Source of the DNA: Bacteroidetes bacterium QH_10_64_19
GTDB lineage: Bacteria > Bacteroidota > Rhodothermia > Rhodothermales > Salinibacteraceae
Length of the DNA stretch: 12,600 bases
Direction of reading: 5' to 3'
NCBI GenBank assembly: GCA_003023125.1
Contig: PXSY01000052.1
Location: 1-12,600, forward strand
Part shown: piece by piece, positions 1 to 6,371 of the stretch
How the letters are laid out: the number at the start of each line of letters is the position of its first letter
Numbering within the stretch: position 1 is the stretch's first letter
The notes under the pieces: generated by a model
Databases searched by the model: none
What the model was told of the DNA's origin: nothing
Seen by the model: only the letters and a program-made list of their open reading frames with translations
Translations under genes and position numbers: made by a program

Positions 1-468
1 CAGCGGGACTCGAAGGAGGAGTACGCCCACAATGAAAAGTACGAGATCCGCACCTGGGACTGGAACGATCCCACCTCCCTCCAGCCGTTTATGGCCCACG
101 TCAACCGCATCCGCAAGGAGAATCCGGCCCTGCAACAGATGCGGTCGATCCGGTTCCTGGAGACGAAGCACCCGGACCTGATCGCCTACAGCAAGTCGAT
201 CCCCGACAACCTTGTCATTGTCGTGGTGAGCCTCGATCCCCACAACCCGTGCGAGGGCCAACTCGTCCTTCCGAACGACGACCTCGGCCTTCCCCTCCAC
301 GATGGCTTCGGCGTCCACGACATGCTCAACGACGCCCGCTACACCTGGCGGGGCACCCACCATTACCTGAAGCTCACCCCCGACACACCCGCCCATATTT
401 TCCGAGTCGAGCGCAGCGGCACAAAGGAGCAATCCCACCCCACCTACGACCAACTCGTCCACGCATGA
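1..468 (+). CDS. glgE: GlgE, alpha-1,4-glucan:maltose-1-phosphate maltosyltransferase, C-terminal end (partial)
   Basis: The frame is open from base 1 and gives 155 residues ending at a TGA, so the start and the GH13 catalytic barrel lie upstream of the window. What remains is the GlgE tail: EKYEIRTWDW, then the helix VNRIRKENPALQ, then the C-terminal beta-sandwich with LIAYSKS, VVVSLDPHNP, VHDMLNDARYTWRGTHHYLKL and the closing PAHIFRVER. These match the end of the GlgE family in order. GlgE transfers maltosyl units from alpha-maltose-1-phosphate onto the non-reducing end of an alpha-1,4-glucan in the cytoplasm. The next gene encodes the enzymes that make its donor, which is the classic glgE-treS/mak-glgB arrangement. 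Catalytic residues cannot be checked here. The identification is firm. Confidence 0.93.
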   Translation, partial: QRDSKEEYAHNEKYEIRTWDWNDPTSLQPFMAHVNRIRKENPALQQMRSIRFLETKHPDLIAYSKSIPDNLVIVVVSLDPHNPCEGQLVLPNDDLGLPLHDGFGVHDMLNDARYTWRGTHHYLKLTPDTPAHIFRVERSGTKEQSHPTYDQLVHA

Positions 469-480
469 TCTTGGTGGAAA

Positions 481-553
481 GTTAGAAGGTTAAAGGTTGG
501 AAGGTTTTACACCTCCTGCCCCTCCAACAACCTTCAACTTTCCAACCTTCAAC
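481..553 (+). repeat. Imperfect inverted repeat in the glgE-treS gap
   Basis: Left arm 481-506 and right arm 529-553 are both built from the motif GGTTGAAGGTT and its variants, and they are inverted relative to each other around a 22-base spacer. Paired as RNA they give a long stem with one bulge, two A-C mismatches and several G-U pairs. The motif also repeats directly within each arm (GAAGGTT, AAAGGTT, GGAAGGTT). The structure ends 12 bases before the treS ATG. It could be an attenuator, an mRNA-stabilising hairpin or a dispersed intergenic repeat. No T-run follows it, so it is not a clear terminator. Confidence 0.7.
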
Positions 554-564
554 CGCAGTACCGT

Positions 565-1281
565 ATGCCCGACGACTTTCTCAACGACCCCCTCTGGTAC
601 AAAGACGCCGTCATCTACGAGCTGCACGTCCGCAGCTTTTACGACTCGAACAACGACGGCTACGGGGACTTTCAGGGGCTCCGCGAGAAGCTGCCCTACC
701 TGGACTCGCTGGGCGTGAATACCCTCTGGCTACTCCCCTTTCTGGAGAGCCCGCTCAAGGACGACGGCTACGACACGTCCGACTACTTCAAGGTGCTGCC
801 CATCCACGGCGACCTTGACGACTTCCAGGCGTTTCTCGACGACGCTCACACTCGCGGCATGCGGGTGATTACCGAGCTGGTGCTCAACCACACCTCCGAC
901 CAGCACCCGTGGTTTCAGGAGGCGCGCGACCCGGACTCCGACAAGCACGACTGGTACGTGTGGAGCGAGACGGACGACAAGTACGAGGACGTGCGCGTCA
1001 TTTTCACGGACACCGAGGACTCGAACTGGACCTGGGACCCCAAGGCGCAGAAGTACTACTGGCACCGTTTCTTCAGCCACCAGCCCGACCTCAATTTCGA
1101 CAATCCCGCGGTGCGGGAGAAGATGAAGGAGGTCATGTTTTTCTGGTTCGACATGGGCGTGGACGGCCTTCGGCTCGACGCGGTGCCGTACCTCGGCCGT
1201 GGAGGAGCGCTACGGGCCCGGCAAGGTGCTGCTGGCCGAAGCCAACCAGTGGCCCGAGGATACGCTCCCCTACTTCGGTGA
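565..1281 (+). pseudogene. treS: Trehalose synthase (TreS), N-terminal half, frameshifted
   Basis: The ATG at 565 opens a typical TreS start ([23 protein letters not shown]), which is GH13 in character. Residues 1-210 are good TreS sequence, including conserved region I (ELVLNHTSD) and region II ([10 protein letters not shown]) with the nucleophile Asp205 (codon 1177-1179). After Leu210 (1192-1194) homology stops. The last 28 residues to the TGA at 1281 are out of frame. The real continuation, [19 protein letters not shown], is in another frame from about 1196, and the usual stretch after VPYL (a YEREGTNCENLPETH-like segment) is missing. The distance between the Asp and Glu codons implies 65-68 lost bases. 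TreS interconverts trehalose and maltose in the cytoplasm. As written, neither fragment carries both catalytic residues, so this activity should be lost unless the deletion is an assembly error. Confidence 0.85.
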
Positions 1282-4200
1282 AGACGCGGAGGGGAAGAGC
1301 ACGGGCGTGCAGATGGCGTTCAACTTCCCCGTCATGCCTCGCCTCTACATGGCCCTCCGGCGCGAAAACCGCCGTCCGCTCGTGGAGATGCTCGACCTTA
1401 CCAGCGACATCCCCGACGATGCGCAGTGGGCCTTCTTCCTTCGCAACCACGACGAGCTGACGCTCGAAATGGTGACCGACGAGGAGCGCGACTACATGTA
1501 CCACGAGTACGCAGCCGACGACCGGTTCCGCATTAACGTGGGCATCCGTCGTCGCCTCGCGCCGCTGCTGGAGGGCGAGCGCCGCCGCATCGAGCTCATG
1601 AACGCGCTGCTGTTTAGCCTCAAGGGCAGTCCCATCCTCTACTATGGCGACGAGATCGGGATGGGGGACGACCCCTTCCTCGGCGACCGCAACAGCGTGC
1701 GCACGCCCATGCAGTGGAGCCCCGACAAGAACGGCGGCTTCTCGCGGGCCCCGCACCACAAGCTGTTCATGCCGCCCATCAATCGGGGAAAGTACAGCTA
1801 CGAGTTCGTCAACGTGGAGGACGCGGAGGCGGACCCGTACTCCCTGCTTCACTTCATGCGCCGCCTCATCGCCCTCCGCCAGCAGCACAAGGAGATCTTT
1901 GGCCGGGGCAGCTTCGACCTGTTGCCCGTCGAGAACCAGTCCATCCTCGCCTTTCTCCGCGAGCATGAGGGCGAGCGCATCCTGGTCGTGAACAACCTGT
2001 CCCGCTTCACGCAGTCGGTCCACATTCCGGCCCGGGACGACCTGCACGGACTGGCCCCGGTCGAACTCTCTGGCCAGTCCGCGTTCCCCCCCATCGGCGA
2101 CGACGACTATCACCTGACCGTTGGTCCCCATCAATTTTATTGGCTCAAGCTCGTGCCCCAGGAAGACATTCAACGCGACGACACGCGCCACAGTGGCCTG
2201 CAGCCCGTCGAAGACGACGCCGACCGCCGTCGCCCCGTTCTGCCGGTCGCCGAGGGCCTGCAGAACGTGCTCGTGCCCACCATGGCCCGGCACCGTGGCC
2301 CTGAGCAGATCGAGGCCCTCCTCCCCGAGTTTATCAGCAGGCAGCGGTGGTTCGGGGAAAAGGGACACGCCATCGAGGACGTAGAGGTGGAGGACGCGGT
2401 GCGCCTCCAGAGCGACCCCGTGGTGTACCTGTCGGTGCTCCGGGTGGGCCTGGAGGCGGACACCGCCTTCTACACGCTGCCCCTGATGGCGGCGTCGGAG
2501 CCGGAGGCGTCCGCCCTCCTCGACGAGCACCCGAACGCGGCCCTCGCGTGGCTGGAGGTGGACGACACCGACGAGCGACGACTCGTCTACGACGCCACGG
2601 TCACCCCCGAGTTCTGGGCCACCCTCTTCCACTGGTGGCAGCGTGGGGGCACCGGGCGTTCGTTGAAGGGGCTCTACACGGCCGAGCCGTCCGAGGCGAT
2701 GGGCACCGAGCCCCCCGAGGACGTGCGCCTCCTCACCGGCGAGCAGAGCAACACCTCCGCCATCGTCAATGACGACTACTTTCTCAAGCTCTACCGCCGC
2801 CTGGAGGAAGGGCCAAACCCCGAAAAGGAACTGCTGGAGCACCTCACGAGCGTCGACTTCACGTTCGCCCCCCGGCTGCACGGCACCCTCCACCTCCGAC
2901 GGCGGCGGCGTCAATACACGCTCGGCGTGCTGCAGGAGGCCCTCGCGGTGGACACCGACGCGTGGAGCTACGCCCTCTCCTGCACGGCGACCTTTCTCGA
3001 CCGCGTCGAGAATTCGCCGTTCCCGTACGAGCAGGCCAGGCACACGCCCCCGTCGCCGGACGGCCGCAGCCGGACGGCGGACCGCTTTTCGGAGGCCACG
3101 GTGCCGGTCTGGCTCGAAGAGTTGGCCTCGGAATTGATCTCGTTCGCGCGGACGCTCGGAGTGCGCACCGCCGAGCTACACCACGCGCTCGCCCGGGCAG
3201 AGGGGGACGACATGCATCCGGTCGAGGCCCCGTCGGATGCGGGAGCGGAGCTGGCCGATCGCATCCGGGGCGAGATGGAGGACACCCGTACGCTCCTCGA
3301 CCGGCAGTCGGACCTGGGCCCAGAGGACATCCCCCCCGCCACGGCGTGGGAGGCCGCCCGGGCGCACCTCGCTCCTCTCGACGACCTAACGGGAACGCAC
3401 GACCGCATTCGCATCCACGGCGACTACCACCTCGGCCAGCTGCTCCGGGCCGAAGGCGACGTCTACGTCCTCGACTTTGAAGGCGAGCCGACCCGTCCCC
3501 TCGAAGAACGGCGCAAACGCGAGAATGCGCTGCGCGACGTGGCGGGCATGCTTCGTTCCCTGGAGTACGCCGTCCTCGCCTCCTGGCAGGACCACGAGGA
3601 CACGGCCCCGGACTACGAGCCCTGGGTCGACGCATTGCTGTACTGGACCGAAACCACTTTCCTCGACGCGTACGCCGACACGACCGGGGACGCCTCGTTC
3701 CTCCTGGAAGCCCCGGCCCGGTACTCCTTTCTTTGGGCCTTCCTTCTCGACAAGGCCCTCTACGAGGTCCGGTACGAGCTCAACCATCGTCCCGACTGGG
3801 CTTGGCTTCCGCTGCACGGCCTCCGCCGCCTCCTTGCCCCCCGCGAACCCACCGCGCCCGAATCTTCTGACGTCTCCTCCACCCACTCCTCCCTCTCCAT
3901 GCCCCACCTCACGGACGACGACATTTACTACTGGCGGCAAGGCACGCACACCCGCAGCTACGAGCGGATGGGGGCCCATTCCAATCAGCGGGGCACCTGG
4001 TTCGCCGTGTGGGCCCCCAACGCCGACCGGGTCGACGTGACCGGCGACTTCAACGACTGGCGCTTCGGCGCCGACGTGCTGGGCCGCCGCGAGGGCGGCC
4101 TCTGGGAGGGCTACGTCCGCGGCGCCCGGCCGGGCGACAAGTACAAGTACCACCTCCGGGCCGACGGCGAGTGGCTCGACCGCACCGACCCCTACGCCTT

Positions 4201-5773
4201 CCGGATGGAGCCTCCCGCCCAGAACACCTACGAGGGCCTCTCGGCCATCGTCACCGACCTCGACACCTACTCGTGGGGCGACACCGACTGGATGACCACC
4301 CGCGACGGCCCAAGCGGGCTGGACGGGCCGCTCTCCATCTACGAGGTGCACCTCGGCTCCTGGCGGCACAAGGAGCACGGCGAGTCGCTGAGCTACCGCG
4401 AGGTGGCCGAGCCGCTGGCCGACCACGTCCAGAACCTCGGCTTCACGCACGTCGAGTTTCTCCCGCTCGCCGAGCATCCGTACTACGGCTCCTGGGGCTA
4501 CCAGATTCTGGGCTACTACGCGCCCACCTTCCGCTACGGCGACCCGGAGGGGCTCATGCATCTCATCGATACCCTGCACCAGCGCGGCATCGGGGTCATC
4601 ATGGACTGGGTGCCCGGCCACTTTGCCACCGACCCGCAGGGCCTTACCTACTTCGACGGCTCTCACCTCTTCGAGTACGAAGACCCCCGCATGCGGGAGC
4701 ATCCGGACTGGGGCACGCGCGTCTTCAACTTTGGAAAAAACGGCGTGCGCAACTTCCTCCTTTCCAATGCCCTCTTCTGGATGGACAAGTACCACGTCGA
4801 CGGCCTCCGGGTCGACGCCGTGGCGTCTATGCTGTACCGCGACTACTCGCGGGAGGGCGAATGGGCCCCCAACATTCACGGCGGGCGCGAAAACCTGGAG
4901 GCCATCAGCCTGCTCCAGGACACCAATGAGCACGTTTATGACGAGTACCCGGAGGCGATTATGCTGGCGGAGGAGTCGACCGCCTGGCCCGGCGTGACCA
5001 CTCCCACCGAGCACGGCGGCCTCGGCTTCCTCTACAAGTGGAACATGGGCTGGATGCACGACACGCTCGAGTACGTGAGCGAAGAGCCGGTGCACCGCAA
5101 GTACTACCACGGCGACCTCACGTGGACCCTGAGCTGGGCGTTCTCCGAACAGTACGCGCTCCCCCTCTCCCACGACGAGGTCGTCCACGGCAAAAACTCG
5201 CTCTGGGGCAAAATGCCGGGCGACGACTGGCAGAAGGCCGCCAACCTGCGCCTCCTCTACGCCCACATGTTTGGCCACCCCGGCAAGAAGCTGCTCTTCA
5301 TGGGGAGCGAGTTTGGGCAGTATCACGAGTGGAATCACGACCAGGAACTGGAATGGTGGCTGACCGACGAGCCGCTGCACGAAGGGCTCATGGAGTGGCT
5401 CGGTGACCTGAACCATTTGTACCAGAACACCGCGGCGCTCTGGAACGACCACGAAGACGGCTTCGAGTGGATCTCGTACGACGACCGCGAGAATAGCGTC
5501 CTGGCCTACCGGCGCCGGAGGGGCGATCAGTCCCTGATCTTCGTGCTCAACTTCACCCCCGTCGTCCGCGAGAACTACCGCATCGGCGTGCCGGGCGAGG
5601 GCCCGTGGCGCGAGCAGCTCAATAGCGACAGCGAGGCCTACGGTGGCAGCAACGTCGGGAACGCGGGCGCCGTCCACACCGCCCCTATCGACCAGCACGG
5701 ACGGCCTCACTCCATCGAACTGACCCTGCCACCGCTCGGGGCACTCGTGCTTGAGGACGCCGGGTCCCGCTGA
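1199..5773 (+). CDS. TreS C-terminal part + maltokinase + GlgB in one open frame
   Basis: One frame runs without a stop for 1,524 codons, using GTG 1199 as nominal start. Homology begins a little earlier (SAVEERY from 1193), so GTG 1199 is probably not a natural start. The order is: TreS C-part (about 1193-2155) with region III Glu (codon 1238, LLAEANQW), region [20 protein letters not shown] and the C-terminal beta-domain; maltokinase (about 2280-3840); a Ser/Thr/Pro-rich linker (about 3842-3898); then a full branching enzyme. TreS-maltokinase fusions are well known, and with the lost bases restored that part would be about 1,110-1,130 residues, the usual size. Continuation into GlgB is less usual, and the whole repaired protein would be about 1,757 residues. 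GlgB may instead use its own start at 3899. The open frame is certain. Whether one triple polypeptide is made is not. Confidence 0.75.
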   Translation: MEERYGPGKVLLAEANQWPEDTLPYFGEDAEGKSTGVQMAFNFPVMPRLYMALRRENRRPLVEMLDLTSDIPDDAQWAFFLRNHDELTLEMVTDEERDYMYHEYAADDRFRINVGIRRRLAPLLEGERRRIELMNALLFSLKGSPILYYGDEIGMGDDPFLGDRNSVRTPMQWSPDKNGGFSRAPHHKLFMPPINRGKYSYEFVNVEDAEADPYSLLHFMRRLIALRQQHKEIFGRGSFDLLPVENQSILAFLREHEGERILVVNNLSRFTQSVHIPARDDLHGLAPVELSGQSAFPPIGDDDYHLTVGPHQFYWLKLVPQEDIQRDDTRHSGLQPVEDDADRRRPVLPVAEGLQNVLVPTMARHRGPEQIEALLPEFISRQRWFGEKGHAIEDVEVEDAVRLQSDPVVYLSVLRVGLEADTAFYTLPLMAASEPEASALLDEHPNAALAWLEVDDTDERRLVYDATVTPEFWATLFHWWQRGGTGRSLKGLYTAEPSEAMGTEPPEDVRLLTGEQSNTSAIVNDDYFLKLYRRLEEGPNPEKELLEHLTSVDFTFAPRLHGTLHLRRRRRQYTLGVLQEALAVDTDAWSYALSCTATFLDRVENSPFPYEQARHTPPSPDGRSRTADRFSEATVPVWLEELASELISFARTLGVRTAELHHALARAEGDDMHPVEAPSDAGAELADRIRGEMEDTRTLLDRQSDLGPEDIPPATAWEAARAHLAPLDDLTGTHDRIRIHGDYHLGQLLRAEGDVYVLDFEGEPTRPLEERRKRENALRDVAGMLRSLEYAVLASWQDHEDTAPDYEPWVDALLYWTETTFLDAYADTTGDASFLLEAPARYSFLWAFLLDKALYEVRYELNHRPDWAWLPLHGLRRLLAPREPTAPESSDVSSTHSSLSMPHLTDDDIYYWRQGTHTRSYERMGAHSNQRGTWFAVWAPNADRVDVTGDFNDWRFGADVLGRREGGLWEGYVRGARPGDKYKYHLRADGEWLDRTDPYAFRMEPPAQNTYEGLSAIVTDLDTYSWGDTDWMTTRDGPSGLDGPLSIYEVHLGSWRHKEHGESLSYREVAEPLADHVQNLGFTHVEFLPLAEHPYYGSWGYQILGYYAPTFRYGDPEGLMHLIDTLHQRGIGVIMDWVPGHFATDPQGLTYFDGSHLFEYEDPRMREHPDWGTRVFNFGKNGVRNFLLSNALFWMDKYHVDGLRVDAVASMLYRDYSREGEWAPNIHGGRENLEAISLLQDTNEHVYDEYPEAIMLAEESTAWPGVTTPTEHGGLGFLYKWNMGWMHDTLEYVSEEPVHRKYYHGDLTWTLSWAFSEQYALPLSHDEVVHGKNSLWGKMPGDDWQKAANLRLLYAHMFGHPGKKLLFMGSEFGQYHEWNHDQELEWWLTDEPLHEGLMEWLGDLNHLYQNTAALWNDHEDGFEWISYDDRENSVLAYRRRRGDQSLIFVLNFTPVVRENYRIGVPGEGPWREQLNSDSEAYGGSNVGNAGAVHTAPIDQHGRPHSIELTLPPLGALVLEDAGSR
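2280..3840 (+). other. mak: Maltokinase (Mak/Pep2) domain
   Basis: This domain phosphorylates maltose with ATP to give the maltose-1-phosphate used by GlgE. The N-terminal cap carries [17 protein letters not shown] (the family's QRWF motif, codon 2342). Further on are the family block EQSNTSAIV...[18 protein letters not shown], the kinase catalytic-loop motif [10 protein letters not shown] (Asp codon 3422), the metal-binding [14 protein letters not shown] (Asp codon 3473, equivalent to the kinase DFG), [13 protein letters not shown], and the C-terminal helix block [18 protein letters not shown]. All the motifs I would look for are intact, so this part should be able to fold and work if it is translated. 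Because the upstream treS frame breaks at about 1195 and stops at 1281, expression depends on reinitiation or an internal start, neither of which is obvious. Confidence 0.9.
3899..5773 (+). CDS. glgB: 1,4-alpha-glucan branching enzyme GlgB
   Basis: From ATG 3899 the product is 624 residues, within the usual 620-640 for a GlgB lacking the extra N1 domain. It begins the way free-standing GlgB proteins do ([24 protein letters not shown]). A CBM48 follows ([23 protein letters not shown], residues about 30-60), then the GH13 barrel with [21 protein letters not shown], region I DWVPGHF, region [12 protein letters not shown] (Asp306), region III LAEEST (Glu358) and region [12 protein letters not shown] (Asp426), and a C-terminal beta-domain ending LGALVLED. 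It cuts alpha-1,4 chains and re-attaches them as alpha-1,6 branches, completing the GlgE route. No stop separates it from the maltokinase upstream and there is no Shine-Dalgarno before 3899. The pyrimidine-rich run just before this ATG resembles other leaders in the window, so a separate start is plausible. Confidence 0.93.
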   Translation: MPHLTDDDIYYWRQGTHTRSYERMGAHSNQRGTWFAVWAPNADRVDVTGDFNDWRFGADVLGRREGGLWEGYVRGARPGDKYKYHLRADGEWLDRTDPYAFRMEPPAQNTYEGLSAIVTDLDTYSWGDTDWMTTRDGPSGLDGPLSIYEVHLGSWRHKEHGESLSYREVAEPLADHVQNLGFTHVEFLPLAEHPYYGSWGYQILGYYAPTFRYGDPEGLMHLIDTLHQRGIGVIMDWVPGHFATDPQGLTYFDGSHLFEYEDPRMREHPDWGTRVFNFGKNGVRNFLLSNALFWMDKYHVDGLRVDAVASMLYRDYSREGEWAPNIHGGRENLEAISLLQDTNEHVYDEYPEAIMLAEESTAWPGVTTPTEHGGLGFLYKWNMGWMHDTLEYVSEEPVHRKYYHGDLTWTLSWAFSEQYALPLSHDEVVHGKNSLWGKMPGDDWQKAANLRLLYAHMFGHPGKKLLFMGSEFGQYHEWNHDQELEWWLTDEPLHEGLMEWLGDLNHLYQNTAALWNDHEDGFEWISYDDRENSVLAYRRRRGDQSLIFVLNFTPVVRENYRIGVPGEGPWREQLNSDSEAYGGSNVGNAGAVHTAPIDQHGRPHSIELTLPPLGALVLEDAGSR

Positions 5774-5894
5774 CCATTTTTTCACCACGGGTGGGCCGCT
5801 CTCGACTGATGAGGATCCGCAAACGACATCCCGCCCGCACTTCGGTCCGACAATCATTCCCACCGGAACGCGTGCAACGTCGCTTCCCGCACCG

Positions 5895-5965
5895 GGACGA
5901 ATGCGCGGGATCGAACTCCCACCGCGAGCCCGCGCCTGCACGAATCGGTTCTCGCCCCTTCGTCC
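5895..5965. repeat. Nested GC-rich inverted repeat (possible structured RNA or terminator)
   Basis: The outer arms GGACGAA (5895-5901) and TTCGTCC (5959-5965) are perfect 7-base complements. Inside them GCGCGGG (5903-5909) and CCCGCGC (5929-5935) are another perfect 7-base pair, separated from the outer left arm by one base so the two stems could stack. Bases 5936-5958 remain as a bulged region. The 71-base span resembles a folded RNA on either strand. No T-run follows on the + strand, so it is not a standard intrinsic terminator. GC-rich DNA makes short perfect stems fairly easy by chance, so function is uncertain. Confidence 0.45.
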
Positions 5966-5993
5966 GAATTAACTGACCCTCCACACATCGCAG

Positions 5994-6027
5994 TTGACTT
6001 GTATAGAGAGGACTGCTTATTTATAAC
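5994..6027 (+). promoter_or_regulatory. Putative promoter of the lipoprotein/TonB-receptor cassette
   Basis: TTGACT at 5994-5999 matches a -35 box. TTATTT at 6017-6022, 17 bases downstream, is a possible -10, and an overlapping TATAAC (6022-6027) is a better hexamer but at 22-base spacing. The segment sits in the only clearly AT-rich stretch of this gap, 31 bases ahead of the ATG at 6058. A TCTAGA palindrome lies just downstream at 6031-6036. No convincing Fur-box-like palindrome was seen, although iron control would fit the genes that follow. Confidence 0.42.
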
Positions 6028-6057
6028 TGGTCTAGATAGTCAAATACAGGTCACCTT

Positions 6058-6315
6058 ATGGATGTGACGCGCCAGTCCCTTCGCCGGCTCCTGACAGTCG
6101 CGGTCAGCTTTTTGCTGGCTGCGGGACTTACCCTCACGCTTCCGGCCTGCTCGGAGGATCCCATCCTGGGTCCGTCCGAGGAGTCGGACGATGGGGGTGG
6201 TGGAAGCTATAGCAGTATCCACCGCTTGTCGCCTCCCTCCTCGCCCGCCGACTCGACCGCTCCAACTGGGGCCTCGACGCTCGCCCCCAGCGACCCTAAT
6301 CCAGAGCGCTTCTAA
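6058..6315 (+). CDS. Small lipoprotein of unknown function
   Basis: The product is 85 residues and I do not recognise a family. The N-terminus is a lipoprotein signal: basic start (RQSLRR), hydrophobic core LLTVAVSFLLAAGLTL, and a lipobox LPAC with Cys31 as the lipidation site. The mature part is only 55 residues: an acidic and glycine-rich stretch (SEESDDGGGGS) then a Ser/Pro/Thr-rich tail, probably disordered. A weak AGG lies 7 bases before the ATG. It is the first gene after the putative promoter, 56 bases ahead of the TonB-dependent receptor gene, and has the same design of lipobox followed by an Asp/Gly-rich tether as the lipoprotein after the receptor. An accessory role in receptor function is inferred from position only. 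A decayed remnant of a longer lipoprotein is also possible. Confidence 0.72.
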   Translation: MDVTRQSLRRLLTVAVSFLLAAGLTLTLPACSEDPILGPSEESDDGGGGSYSSIHRLSPPSSPADSTAPTGASTLAPSDPNPERF

Positions 6316-6371
6316 GCCCCCCTCTCCCCTCAGCTCCTGAGCACGAAGAACTTCCTCCCTTCTTGCAGCAC

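Larger units (their letters stand above)
5774..6057. other. 284-base intergenic region between glgB and the lipoprotein gene
   Basis: Short open frames here have no recognisable protein character and look like chance in GC-rich DNA. The first 120 bases show no clear terminator hairpin after glgB; there is only a TTTTTT run at 5779-5784, just after the stop. Bases 5895-5965 hold a nested inverted repeat and bases 5994-6050 an AT-rich promoter-like island, both listed separately. The change from GC-rich to AT-rich sequence marks the boundary between the glycogen operon and the uptake cassette. Confidence 0.6.

Noticed and set aside
1195..1281. Programmed ribosomal frameshift as the explanation for the treS break
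   Set aside because: A conserved protein segment is absent from the DNA in all frames, so this is a deletion and not a simple frame change. No slippery sequence was seen.
1133..3043. Long antisense open frame (636 codons) opposite treS-mak
   Set aside because: It is a shadow of the sense genes, rich in Val/Arg/Gly/His with no domain, and the sense strand carries full TreS and Mak motifs.
5907..5920. Sequence resembling a tRNA T-loop on the minus strand (GGGAGTTCGATCCC)
   Set aside because: A proper 5-base T-stem does not form, the D- and anticodon arms are absent, and the 7-base outer stem encloses a different fold. It is neither a tRNA nor a convincing integration-site remnant.
3386..5941. 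Very long antisense open frame (851 codons) opposite mak-glgB
   Set aside because: It is the complement of clearly homologous coding sequence. Such frames are expected in GC-rich genes with strong third-position bias, and its translation shows no recognisable domain.
5751..5984. Short open frames on both strands in the glgB-lipoprotein gap
   Set aside because: They overlap each other and the glgB end, have no start context, signal or domain, and are Arg/Pro-rich as chance GC-rich translations are.
6363..6371. TTG start three codons upstream for the TonB receptor
   Set aside because: The ATG at 6372 gives a normal signal peptide. The extra residues add nothing, and TTG without a ribosome site is unlikely.
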